Shown: piece after piece, positions 17,023-24,811 of the stretch
Layout of the letters: each line of letters starts with the position of its first letter
Numbering within the stretch: the first letter of the stretch is position 1
NCBI GenBank assembly: GCA_017481395.1
Contig: JAFUPE010000071.1
Span: 1 to 45,647, forward strand
DNA from: Ruminococcus sp.
Lineage (GTDB): Bacteria > Bacillota_A > Clostridia > Oscillospirales > Acutalibacteraceae
Direction of reading: 5' to 3'
Length of the DNA: 45,647 bases
Notes under the pieces: generated by a model
Database searches by the model: none
The model's input: the letters and a program-made list of their open reading frames with translations, nothing else
Told to the model about the DNA's origin: nothing
Translations under genes and position numbers: made by a program

Positions 17023-17074
17023 GTATATATAAAATGGTATGTATGCCCCTTTTATACAGATAAGGAGAGATAAT

Positions 17075-18340
17075 ATGCAGGATGTCGTAAGTTTTCTGAA
17101 TTACCTTGTGTGCTTACTGTTTATACTTTGCTATTCATATCAGCTGTTTTACATAGTTGTTTCGCTTTTTAAAAAGCCCGTTAAATACCCAAAGGCAGAT
17201 AAAATGAACCGCTTTGCCGTTATGATTTGCGGCAGAAACGAAGAAGCGGTTATAGGCAACCTTATCGATAGCATCAAAAACCAGCACTACCCAGAAGAGC
17301 TTGTTGATGTTTACGTATGTGCTGACAACTGCACCGACAACACCGCAATCGTTGCAAGGGATGCAGGTGCAATTGTTTTTGAGCGATTTAATAAAGAAAA
17401 AATCGGCAAAGGCTATGCCCTTAACTTCCTTTTCAAGCGTGTTTTCGAAACCAGCGGTATGGACCACTACGACGGTTACTTCGTTTTTGATGCCGACAAT
17501 CTTCTTGACAAGCGTTACATCCGCGAAATGAATAAAGCCTTAAACGCAGGCTGTAAGGCTGTTACAAGCTACCGTAACTCTAAAAACTACGAAACAAACT
17601 GGATTTCTGCAGGCTACGCGTTGTGGTTTTTAAGAGAAGCACGTTACCTTTCAAATGCACGTATGATTTTAGGCGGCAGCTGTGCGGTTTCGGGTACAGG
17701 CTTCCTTATAAGCAAGGAAATCATAAAACGCAACAACGGCTGGCACTACTATCTGCTTACAGAAGACATTGAGTTTTCAATCGATACAATCTTAAAAGGC
17801 GACAAAATCGGCTACTGCTCAACTGCTGTTTTTTATGACGAGCAACCCGAAAAATTCTCGGTTTCGTGGAATCAGCGAATCCGTTGGGTTAAGGGCTATA
17901 TGCAGGTTTTCAAGCACTACGGCAAAAGAATTGTGCAGGGCATTTTCGGTACAAACGGATTTTCATGCTACGATATGGCAATGAACCTTATGCCTGCCTT
18001 CTACCTTTCAATGGCAAGCTGTATTATTAACGTAGCCTCGTTTATTATTTCGGTAATCGCGGCACAGGGTCAGATTTTAGGCGTACTTTTTTCTTTGGCT
18101 CAGCTAATTTCCACAACCTATTCGCTGATGTTCCTTATCGGTGCAATTACCACCATTACGGAATGGAAGAACATTAAATGCAAAAACTGGAAGAAAATCA
18201 TTTATATGTTTACCTTCCCTCTGTTTATCTTCACCTTTATTCCCGTTACAATCTGGGCAATTACATTCGGCAAAGCCGACTGGAAGCCTATTAAACACGG
18301 CGTTCAGAAATCCATTAAAGACATGGATAAAAAACACTGA
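17075..18340 (+). CDS. Membrane glycosyltransferase family 2, processive (IcaA/BcsA-like)
   Basis: A 421-residue inner-membrane GT2 enzyme: one N-terminal membrane segment, a cytoplasmic catalytic domain and three or four C-terminal segments. Visible motifs are CGRNEEAVIGNLIDSI (nucleotide-sugar binding), DNCTDNT, the DADN metal-binding motif, LLTEDIEFS (catalytic acid region) and the QRIRWVKG motif of processive synthases that make beta-linked polymers such as poly-GlcNAc or hyaluronan. ATG 17075 has AAGGAG eight bases upstream; the ATG at 17039 is upstream of that site. It is a single-gene unit, not part of the large polysaccharide operon. The sugar used is not predictable. Confidence 0.88.
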   Translation: MQDVVSFLNYLVCLLFILCYSYQLFYIVVSLFKKPVKYPKADKMNRFAVMICGRNEEAVIGNLIDSIKNQHYPEELVDVYVCADNCTDNTAIVARDAGAIVFERFNKEKIGKGYALNFLFKRVFETSGMDHYDGYFVFDADNLLDKRYIREMNKALNAGCKAVTSYRNSKNYETNWISAGYALWFLREARYLSNARMILGGSCAVSGTGFLISKEIIKRNNGWHYYLLTEDIEFSIDTILKGDKIGYCSTAVFYDEQPEKFSVSWNQRIRWVKGYMQVFKHYGKRIVQGIFGTNGFSCYDMAMNLMPAFYLSMASCIINVASFIISVIAAQGQILGVLFSLAQLISTTYSLMFLIGAITTITEWKNIKCKNWKKIIYMFTFPLFIFTFIPVTIWAITFGKADWKPIKHGVQKSIKDMDKKH

Positions 18341-18355
18341 TTATAAAAACACAAA

Positions 18356-18393
18356 AAGTGCAGACTTCACACTGAGTCTGCACTTATTTTTTT
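18356..18393. terminator. Bidirectional terminator between the GT2 gene and glnN
   Basis: Perfect 11-bp stem AAGTGCAGACT (18356-18366) / AGTCTGCACTT (18375-18385), with ATTTTTTT on the plus side and TTTTTGTGTTTTT on the minus side, so it can end both convergent genes. Confidence 0.9.
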
Positions 18394-18456
18394 GCGATAT
18401 AACTTAGCAAAGCTTAGTTGCGATATGATATAAAATCCAAATGATTTTGTATCGCA
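18394..18456 (-). repeat. Hairpin array with ATATCGC linkers, array 1
   Basis: Read on the minus strand: hairpin GATACAAAATC-n5-GATTTTATATC, linker ATATCGC, hairpin AACTAAGC-TTT-GCTAAGTT (one mismatch), linker ATATCGC. It lies immediately downstream of glnN and would be in its 3' untranslated RNA. The same linker joins the different hairpins of array 2 at 20786-20897. Confidence 0.65.
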
Positions 18457-18457
18457 A

Positions 18458-20551
18458 TTACATTGTAAACATTAATCTGCCGTAAGAGGGGTAAGGCCAA
18501 TAGTCGTAGGATGTAAGCTGCTCCATTTCGTCAGCTACAGTTCTCAGCTTTTCCATAGCTACAAGCACACTATTACAGTAATGGTAAGCCTCGGTTAAAG
18601 CGTCAGCCTTTTTGCCTTCGATTTCTCTGACGCATACTTCAAGCTCGTCGGTAAAATCGGCAAACTCATCTAAAAGCACCGAAAGTCTTTCGATAACCTT
18701 CATCTCTGCCTTGGCGGCGATTGAAGCGTTAATCTGGCGTTTCCTTAAAACGTTTCGGCTTATGTCGCCGATAAAGTGAGAAACCGCAGGAAAGATATCC
18801 TTCTTAGCCATATCTATCATAGTAAGGGCTTCGATGTGAATTATCTTAGAGTAATTCTCAAGCTGAATGTCACGTCTTGCCTTAACTTCATTCTCGGTGA
18901 AAATCTTGTTTCGCTCAAAAAGCTCTACGTTCTTCTTGTCGCCGTAATGAGCCATTGCGTCGGGCATTGACTTAAGATTCATAAGACCTCTTCGCTCTGC
19001 CTCATCAATCCATTCCTCGGCGTAGTTATTGCCGTTGAAAATGATATCTTTATGCTCGCGATAAACTGTGCTTATAATATCTGTAATTGCCTTTTCTTTG
19101 TCATCAGCCTTCTCAAGAATATCCGAAAACTGTGAAAGCTGGTCGGCAACAATGGTGTTAATCATAATGTTGGGGCAAGCGATATTAAGAGACGAGCCTA
19201 AGCTTCTGAACTCAAACTTATTACCTGTAAAAGCAAAGGGAGAGGTACGGTTTCTGTCGGTGGTATCCTTCTTGAAATCGGGCAGAACGTCTACGCCCAT
19301 ACCCATTCTTACTCGGTGAATATTCTGGTATTCCTCGCCGCTTTCAATGGCGTGAAGTACACCCTCAAGGTCTTCGCCGATAAACACCGACATAATTGCA
19401 GGAGGTGCCTCGTGACCGCCCAAACGGTGGTCGTTGCTTGCGGTAGCAACGGAAATTCTCAGCAAGTCTTGATAAAGGTGAACACCCTTTATAGCCGCAC
19501 AAAGGAAAAGCAAAAACTGCTTATTCTCGTAAGGCTTTTTGCCGGGCTTTAAAAGGTTTTCTCCTGTGTTAGTGGTAAGGGACCAGTTGTTGTGCTTACC
19601 CGAACCGCTTACACCCTCAAAAGGCTTTTCGTGGAGTAAGCATACAAACCCATGACGCTGAGCTACGTTTTTCATAACCTCCATAGTAAGCTGGTTATGG
19701 TCGGTAGCAAGATTTGTTGTTGTAAATACCGGAGCCAGCTCGTGCTGACAGGGAGCAACCTCGTTGTGCTCGGTTTTTGCGTAAATACCAAGACGCCAAA
19801 GCTCAAAGTCAAGCTCTTTCATAAAGGCAGCGACACGAGGCTTAATAGCACCGAAGTAATGGTCCTCAAGCTCCTGACCTTTAGGAGGACGTGCACCGAA
19901 AAGTGTACGGCCGGTATACATAAGGTCACGACGCTGTAGGTACATATCTCTGTCAATAAGGAAATATTCCTGCTCGGCACCTACAGTTGTAGATACGTGG
20001 GTAACGTCATCCCTGCCTAAAGCCTTAAGAAGTCTTAAAGCTTCAACGCTTATTCTCTCCATAGAACGCAAAAGAGGGGTTTTCTTGTCAAGCACCTCGC
20101 CTGTGTAAGAGCAGAAAACAGTAGGTATGTAAAGGGTATTGCCCATAATAAAAGCATAAGAAGTAGGGTCCCAAGCGGTGTATCCGCGTGCTTCGAAGGT
20201 TGCACGAATTCCGCCGTTGGGAAACGACGAAGCGTCGCTTTCGCCCTTAATAAGCTCGGAGCCTGAAAACTCCATAATAACCTTGCCTTCGCCGTCAATT
20301 GTCATAAAGGAATCATGCTTCTCAGCGGTGATACCTGTCATGGGCTGAAACCAATGAGTATAGTGGGTACAGCCTTTTTCTATTGCCCAATCCTTCATTC
20401 CGCTTGCTACGCCGTTGGCAACAGAACGGTCCAAGGGTTCGCCGTTTTGGATGGTACGCTCCAAAGAATTAAAAATATCCTCGGGCAGGTACTTACGCAT
20501 GGCATCGTCGTTAAACACCATGCAGCCGAAAAGTTCAGGTATTTTTTGCAT
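18458..20551 (-). CDS. glnN: Glutamine synthetase, type III
   Basis: A 697-residue GSIII enzyme, making glutamine from glutamate, ammonia and ATP. The length (about 700 against about 450 for GSI) and motifs are those of the GSIII class: N-terminal [23 protein letters not shown] and EKHDSF, then [38 protein letters not shown] and [16 protein letters not shown] in the catalytic core. ATG 20551 follows TAGGAGG. It is transcribed alone. Regulation is not evident beyond its promoter. GSIII is typical of gut anaerobes. Confidence 0.97.
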   Translation of the reverse strand: MQKIPELFGCMVFNDDAMRKYLPEDIFNSLERTIQNGEPLDRSVANGVASGMKDWAIEKGCTHYTHWFQPMTGITAEKHDSFMTIDGEGKVIMEFSGSELIKGESDASSFPNGGIRATFEARGYTAWDPTSYAFIMGNTLYIPTVFCSYTGEVLDKKTPLLRSMERISVEALRLLKALGRDDVTHVSTTVGAEQEYFLIDRDMYLQRRDLMYTGRTLFGARPPKGQELEDHYFGAIKPRVAAFMKELDFELWRLGIYAKTEHNEVAPCQHELAPVFTTTNLATDHNQLTMEVMKNVAQRHGFVCLLHEKPFEGVSGSGKHNNWSLTTNTGENLLKPGKKPYENKQFLLFLCAAIKGVHLYQDLLRISVATASNDHRLGGHEAPPAIMSVFIGEDLEGVLHAIESGEEYQNIHRVRMGMGVDVLPDFKKDTTDRNRTSPFAFTGNKFEFRSLGSSLNIACPNIMINTIVADQLSQFSDILEKADDKEKAITDIISTVYREHKDIIFNGNNYAEEWIDEAERRGLMNLKSMPDAMAHYGDKKNVELFERNKIFTENEVKARRDIQLENYSKIIHIEALTMIDMAKKDIFPAVSHFIGDISRNVLRKRQINASIAAKAEMKVIERLSVLLDEFADFTDELEVCVREIEGKKADALTEAYHYCNSVLVAMEKLRTVADEMEQLTSYDYWPYPSYGRLMFTM

Positions 20552-20585
20552 AAAACGGCCTCCTAAAAAATAAAATCCACCCTTA

Positions 20586-20613
20586 AATATAACATTTATA
20601 TATCATTTGTCAA
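20586..20613 (-). promoter_or_regulatory. Promoter of glnN
   Basis: Minus strand: TTGACA (20613-20608), 16-base spacer, TATATT (20591-20586). A TGACA-ATG-TGTCA inverted repeat lies about 10 bases upstream of the -35 (20622-20634) and could be a regulator site. Confidence 0.7.
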
Positions 20614-20693
20614 TGCAAAAATGACACATTGTCAAATTTTTGTCATTCTGATTTACTAAGGTGGATTTTTTATAATTTATTATGTTAAAAATG

Positions 20694-20764
20694 TGGGTTA
20701 GCCACCCGCAGGGAAATTCGCCTTTGTACAGGTTTATATAAAGATAACCATCATCAACGGCGGT
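20694..20764 (+). repeat. Dispersed intergenic repeat, copy B
   Basis: Begins GGGTTAGCCACCCGCAGGG, contains ATTCGCCTTTGTACAG and ends CATCATCAACGGCGGTC. It shares TTCGCCTTT, ACAG and AACGGCGG with copy C and the two ends with copy A. It lies between the glnN promoter and the hairpin array. Confidence 0.8.
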
Positions 20765-20785
20765 CATATACAAATTTTTATATTC

Positions 20786-20897
20786 GCACGTGCAGCGTGC
20801 CACCAACACGTTTGCGTTAGCAAACATATCGCACCGACGATGTCGGTATATCGCTTGCCGTCAGGCCAATATCGCGTCGCAAGCTTGCGGCATATAA
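20786..20897 (-). repeat. Hairpin array with ATATCGC linkers, array 2
   Basis: Successive hairpins on the plus strand are GCACG-n5-CGTGC (20786-20800), GTTTGC-GTTA-GCAAAC (20810-20825), ACCGAC-GAT-GTCGGT (20833-20847), TTGCC-GTCA-GGC(C)AA (20854-20868) and CGCAAG-CTTGCG (20878-20889). The last four are separated by ATATCGC linkers about 21-22 bases apart, ending in ATATAAC. Stem sequences differ while pairing is kept. It lies downstream of sfsA on the minus strand. Confidence 0.75.
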
Positions 20898-20898
20898 C

Positions 20899-20918
20899 TG
20901 TTAAATCTTAATTTAACA
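20899..20918 (-). terminator. AT-rich hairpin at the sfsA stop codon
   Basis: TGTTAAAT-CTTA-ATTTAACA is a perfect 8-bp stem that includes the sfsA stop codon. No U-run follows, so it is a weak terminator candidate or an mRNA 3' protective structure. Confidence 0.4.
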
Positions 20919-21609
20919 ATACTCTGACTTCCTTATCAATCACCATACTGTCCTTTGTAACAACAGAGTCCATTGCTATTATTTTTACACCCTGATTATA
21001 TGCATTTGAAAGAGCCGCGGCAAAATCAGGGTGCATTTCTTTATGCGGGCTAAAACAGCAAATTTCTTTCATCTGAATTACGAAAAGTATGTAAGCCTCA
21101 AATCCTGCTTCTTTTGCCTTGATAAGTTCGTTTATATGCTTTACGCCTCGCTCTGTAGGTGCATCAGGGAAAAGTGCCAATCCGTCAAATTCAAGTGTTA
21201 CTCCCTTAACCTCTACAAAAGCTTTTCTGTCTGAGTCTTCGACGTACAAGTCGAATCGGGAATCTCCAAAGGTTACCTCTCGACGGATTTTTGCATTTTT
21301 CGAAAAAAGAGGATTTGCCCCCTTAAGCCACTCGTAAGCTACTATATTGGGAATTTGCGAATCCATATTTACAAGCAGATTCTCTTTTCCCTCACGGACC
21401 TTTTCCACCGCCACTAAATCGTAAGCGGTTTTGCGGTTAGGGTTAGAAGATTTTTCGAGATAAACTGTCACATTTTCTCTTAAAAGCTCGCGGCATCTGC
21501 CTGTGTTTTTCACGTGGACTGTTTCTTCAACTCCGTCTACAAGCACCTTGGCAATAAAGCGGTTAGGGCGGCTTTTGAAAATACCTTTTACTATATTTTT
21601 ATATTTCAT
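20908..21609 (-). CDS. sfsA: SfsA family nuclease
   Basis: A 233-residue cytoplasmic protein of the SfsA family, first linked to sugar fermentation and carrying a PD-(D/E)XK-like nuclease fold with an N-terminal OB-type domain. The visible features are RPNRFIAKVLVDG, HVKNTGRCRELL, the catalytic-like SRFDLYVED...AFVEVKGVTLE and FPDAPTERGVKHINEL. Its start codon overlaps the stop of the aminopeptidase gene (ATGA), so the two are co-translated. The length is normal for the family. Its role in this organism is not predictable. Confidence 0.93.
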   Translation of the reverse strand: MKYKNIVKGIFKSRPNRFIAKVLVDGVEETVHVKNTGRCRELLRENVTVYLEKSSNPNRKTAYDLVAVEKVREGKENLLVNMDSQIPNIVAYEWLKGANPLFSKNAKIRREVTFGDSRFDLYVEDSDRKAFVEVKGVTLEFDGLALFPDAPTERGVKHINELIKAKEAGFEAYILFVIQMKEICCFSPHKEMHPDFAAALSNAYNQGVKIIAMDSVVTKDSMVIDKEVRVLLN

Positions 21610-22895
21610 AAAATTTCATACTCGCCGTCTGCCTTAATATTTAAAGCAGAGGAGAAAAATTCACAAAGAAGCCTTGCCATATACTCGGTATCCTTACTTC
21701 CCGCAGTTTCAAAGGATGAATGCATAGCAAGCTGAGGCAAGCCTATATCGGCACAAATAACAGACAGCTGAGTATTGGAAATATTGCCCAAGGTAGAGCC
21801 GCCGGGAATATCTGCCCGATTAAAATAGCACTGATAATTCACCTTTGCCTTTTCGCAAAGCTTTTTGGTAAGTGCCGCAGAAAGGCCGTCGGTACAGTAG
21901 GTCTGGTTAGCGTTAAACTTTATTACCACACCGCCGTTTAAGGTGCACTGATGATTCACATCCGTAAGCTCGGGATGATTAGGATGCACGCCGTGGGCAT
22001 TGTCGCAGGAAAGCGCCATACTGTTTGCCAACCTATTGCTAAAGTCAACCTCGGTTAAACCTAAAGTAAAGCAAAGCTTTTTAAGCACACTGCTCATAAA
22101 CGTTGAGTCCGCACCCTGTTTGGTGCGGCTTCCTACCTCTTCGTTATCAAAAACCGCAAGTACAGGAATACTTTCTGACGCCTTTGCTTTTTCAAATGCC
22201 TTTAAGGATGCAAAAACGCACTGTAAATCATCAAGTCGGGGCGAAGACACAAAGTCGCTCCATTCATAGCCTTTTTCAAAGTTATAAAGGAACAAATCAG
22301 TTGAAATCACATCTTCCTCGCCTACACCTGCAAGCTCTGCAACTCTTTCGCCAAGAGATTTCTGCCCGCTTTCTGTAAGACTGAAAAGAGGCACCATATC
22401 CACCGCCGCATTATAAGCTACGCCTTCATTTATCTTACGGTTCAGGTGGATTGCAACGTTGGGAATAATCGCCGAAGGCTCTTTAAAGTCCACAAGCTTT
22501 GTGCTTACGCCTGCATCGTTTTTAATCAAAGCTCTGCCTGCAATGCTAAGAGGTCGGTCAAGCCAAGTAGAGTCTATCATACCGCCGTATTTCTCTGTGC
22601 TGAGTTTTACATAGTATTTATCCTTAAGCTCAGGATTTTCTTTAATCTTTATAGCAGGACTATCAGCGTGAGAAGCGGCAATCATAAAACCTTTAAAATC
22701 CCCCTCGGGCACCTTAAAGGCAATTACCGACGAACCGTTGCGTGTAACAAAATAACTCTTGCCTATTTCGATATTCCAAGGCTTTCCCTCGTAAAGTTCG
22801 GTGAAGCCTTCACCCTTAAGCTCTTCTTTTATATTCGCCACAGCATGGTAGGCTGTTGGAGAATTTTCTATAAATTTAAGTAAATTCTTATTCAT
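21606..22895 (-). CDS. apeB: M18 family aminopeptidase
   Basis: A 429-residue zinc-dependent aminopeptidase of the M18 family, which removes N-terminal, often acidic, residues from peptides in the cytoplasm. Metal and active-site segments are SHADSPAIKI (first His/Asp), FDNEEVGSRT (catalytic and metal-binding Glu), DNAHGVHPNH, and the C-terminal LPQLAMHSSFETAGSKD with the last His ligand. ATG 22895 follows AAGGTGATG. It is the first gene of a two-gene unit with sfsA; I see no functional link between them. Confidence 0.95.
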   Translation of the reverse strand: MNKNLLKFIENSPTAYHAVANIKEELKGEGFTELYEGKPWNIEIGKSYFVTRNGSSVIAFKVPEGDFKGFMIAASHADSPAIKIKENPELKDKYYVKLSTEKYGGMIDSTWLDRPLSIAGRALIKNDAGVSTKLVDFKEPSAIIPNVAIHLNRKINEGVAYNAAVDMVPLFSLTESGQKSLGERVAELAGVGEEDVISTDLFLYNFEKGYEWSDFVSSPRLDDLQCVFASLKAFEKAKASESIPVLAVFDNEEVGSRTKQGADSTFMSSVLKKLCFTLGLTEVDFSNRLANSMALSCDNAHGVHPNHPELTDVNHQCTLNGGVVIKFNANQTYCTDGLSAALTKKLCEKAKVNYQCYFNRADIPGGSTLGNISNTQLSVICADIGLPQLAMHSSFETAGSKDTEYMARLLCEFFSSALNIKADGEYEIL

Positions 22896-23008
22896 AACAT
22901 CACCTTAAAAACAGTATAAAACAAATATATCACAACTGAAAAACTTTTTCAACTCATGCCCCGACAACTTGCCAGAAAACAAACTTTAAAATTTGTAATT
23001 ACTCACAA

Positions 23009-23037
23009 TTGAAAACCCGAGTTTATCCTGTTAGAAT
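23009..23037 (+). promoter_or_regulatory. Promoter of the lipoprotein gene
   Basis: TTGAAA (23009-23014), 17-base spacer, TAGAAT (23032-23037), then AGGAGG before the start codon. Confidence 0.7.
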
Positions 23038-23066
23038 TTAGTTGAGAAATATAGGAGGTATGAAAA

Positions 23067-24026
23067 ATGAAGAAGCTTATAGCCACACTTTCCGCAATGA
23101 TTTTAGTGCTTTTAGCAACAGGGTGTGATAGTGTTGACACCAAGCCTACCAAGCCAATAACTCAACCACATTCAACAGTTGCAGAGACTACACAAACTAC
23201 AACTGAGTTTAAAACCCTTGAACATCTGGAACTTAAATCCAATGAGATACCCTATAACAATCGCTGGGTCTATGATGACTTGGAAAAGGTTGGACTTGAA
23301 CGCACCAACACACAAATAAGAGAATCAGGCTTTATTACAGAGCAAAGTAAATACCAAAAGGATATACGAAATGTCATCTTGCTTCGTGACTTTGAAAGGT
23401 ACGGACACGGCATATGCCGCGACCTTTTCTTAGCGGTAGAAGCTGACACAAAAGTAATTTTCAAAGACCTTAAATATAATACACTTACAGGTGCCTATTC
23501 CGAAAAGTTGTATATTAATGACATCGATTCAGATGGTATTGATGAAATAATTATTCATCAATGTGTGGGTATGACAGGCGGAGCAGGTCAGTATTTAGCA
23601 AGAGTTTTTAAAATAGAAAACGATGAAATCAAAGAAATTTTCTGTTCCTTCGGCAACAATGAATCAGGAAATCATTTTGACACAGGTTTTTCGGGCTATC
23701 CCGAGGATAACAATACCTTCATCATTACTAACGACATCACAGGCTATCGAGCTGAGTATAAAGACAGTCCCGACAGACTCGACAGATATGACGAAGACGG
23801 CAAGGCGTTACCACACTTAGATATTATGGTAGACCATTTTAACGTATTTTTGCCCAAAGACATCGACTCTGACGGCACCTGCGAAATATACTGTGAGCAA
23901 TACACATCTGACCAGGGACATGCTGACTACATTGGCGAAGCCATAAGCATTCTGAAATACAATAACGAAAAACAGGATTTTGAAGTTATAGATGCTTGGT
24001 TTGAGCCTGTTGATACATTAAAATAA
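23067..24026 (+). CDS. Lipoprotein with acidic calcium-type loops
   Basis: A 319-residue exported lipoprotein. The signal peptide MKKLIATLSAMILVLLATGC ends in a lipobox, with Cys20 as the lipidated residue, followed by a Thr/Pro-rich spacer to about residue 48. Two acidic loops, DIDSDGIDE (residues 152-160) and DIDSDGTCE (about 275), resemble the D-x-D-x-D-G calcium-binding loops of EF-hand or FG-GAP-type repeat proteins. I do not recognise a named family. AGGAGG lies eight bases before ATG 23067. It probably shares its transcript with the small membrane protein 14 bases downstream. Confidence 0.75.
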   Translation: MKKLIATLSAMILVLLATGCDSVDTKPTKPITQPHSTVAETTQTTTEFKTLEHLELKSNEIPYNNRWVYDDLEKVGLERTNTQIRESGFITEQSKYQKDIRNVILLRDFERYGHGICRDLFLAVEADTKVIFKDLKYNTLTGAYSEKLYINDIDSDGIDEIIIHQCVGMTGGAGQYLARVFKIENDEIKEIFCSFGNNESGNHFDTGFSGYPEDNNTFIITNDITGYRAEYKDSPDRLDRYDEDGKALPHLDIMVDHFNVFLPKDIDSDGTCEIYCEQYTSDQGHADYIGEAISILKYNNEKQDFEVIDAWFEPVDTLK

Positions 24027-24040
24027 TATTGGAGAAAACT

Positions 24041-24589
24041 ATGACCATCTTCCCTACCCACAAAACCGAGCTCAAAACCGCTTTATCTAAACAAGAGGTG
24101 CTCGAAAGGCTTGAGCATAACAATATTTACACTATAGGCTTTTACTACGAATTGCAAGAAAACGGCAAAGCATATACTCTTAATCCTGTACGAAAAGAAA
24201 GTGGCCGCAATATATTTGCACCTGTCGTAAATGTAAAGATTACCGAAAAATCACCTCACACTATTGTAAATTTAAGGTTTTCATCTTTAAAATCAACTAC
24301 CATAGGTGTACTTATTATTTCGGTTCTTATATTCTTTGCATTTGCAGGCTTGGCAATATCCGATATTATTAACACCGGTTTCTCAATAAGCAGTTTGATC
24401 TATTTTTTCATCGGATTACTGTTTTATGTCTTTTTCATGTTGATGTTTTCCTTTGAAGTGCTAAGTATCAGAAAACAGATTGAAGAGCATGTAGATGCCG
24501 AGAGCAATGAAATATCCGAAGAGGAAATGACTAAGCTTCAGAAATGGTACGAAAAAGAAAGAGAACCATTTAAATTCAGAAACAAATAA
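24041..24589 (+). CDS. Small two-helix membrane protein
   Basis: A 182-residue protein with an N-terminal soluble domain (about 1-84), two hydrophobic segments (about 86-108 and 115-138) and an acidic C-terminal tail that starts IRKQIEEHVDAESNEISEEE. ATG 24041 follows GGAGAAA; an in-frame TTG at 24029 overlaps that site and is rejected. No family is recognised. Its position right after the lipoprotein gene and before a terminator indicates a two-gene unit. Confidence 0.7.
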   Translation: MTIFPTHKTELKTALSKQEVLERLEHNNIYTIGFYYELQENGKAYTLNPVRKESGRNIFAPVVNVKITEKSPHTIVNLRFSSLKSTTIGVLIISVLIFFAFAGLAISDIINTGFSISSLIYFFIGLLFYVFFMLMFSFEVLSIRKQIEEHVDAESNEISEEEMTKLQKWYEKEREPFKFRNK

Positions 24590-24600
24590 TAGAACTATTT

Positions 24601-24630
24601 AACGAGAGGTTTAGTACCTCTCGTTTTTAT
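24601..24630 (+). terminator. Terminator of the lipoprotein unit
   Basis: Perfect 10-bp stem AACGAGAGGT (24601-24610) / ACCTCTCGTT (24616-24625) followed by TTTTAT. Confidence 0.9.
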
Positions 24631-24634
24631 CTTT

Positions 24635-24709
24635 ACCCGCCGTTAATGAAAGTTTACCTCCCTATATATCTGTCCAAAGGCGAATCGCCCTCCGTGGCTA
24701 ACGGACAAA
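24635..24709 (-). repeat. Dispersed intergenic repeat, copy C
   Basis: On the minus strand it reads CCGTTAGCCACGGAGGGC, then GATTCGCCTTTGGACAG and, at the far end, TTCATTAACGGCGGGT. Its outer ends CCGTTA and TAACGG are complementary. Same family as copies A and B but in opposite orientation. Confidence 0.8.
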
Positions 24710-24811
24710 CTTTACTAAAATTTTACAAAAACCTGCTTTTAGATTTTACGAAAAATTCATAAAGTTATATTCGTACGAAAAAATCAAATAATAAAAGCAG
24801 GATGTGAATTT

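Noticed and set aside
20786..20897. CRISPR array
   Set aside because: The constant parts are only 7 bases, and the variable parts are self-complementary hairpins, not spacers. No cas genes are present.
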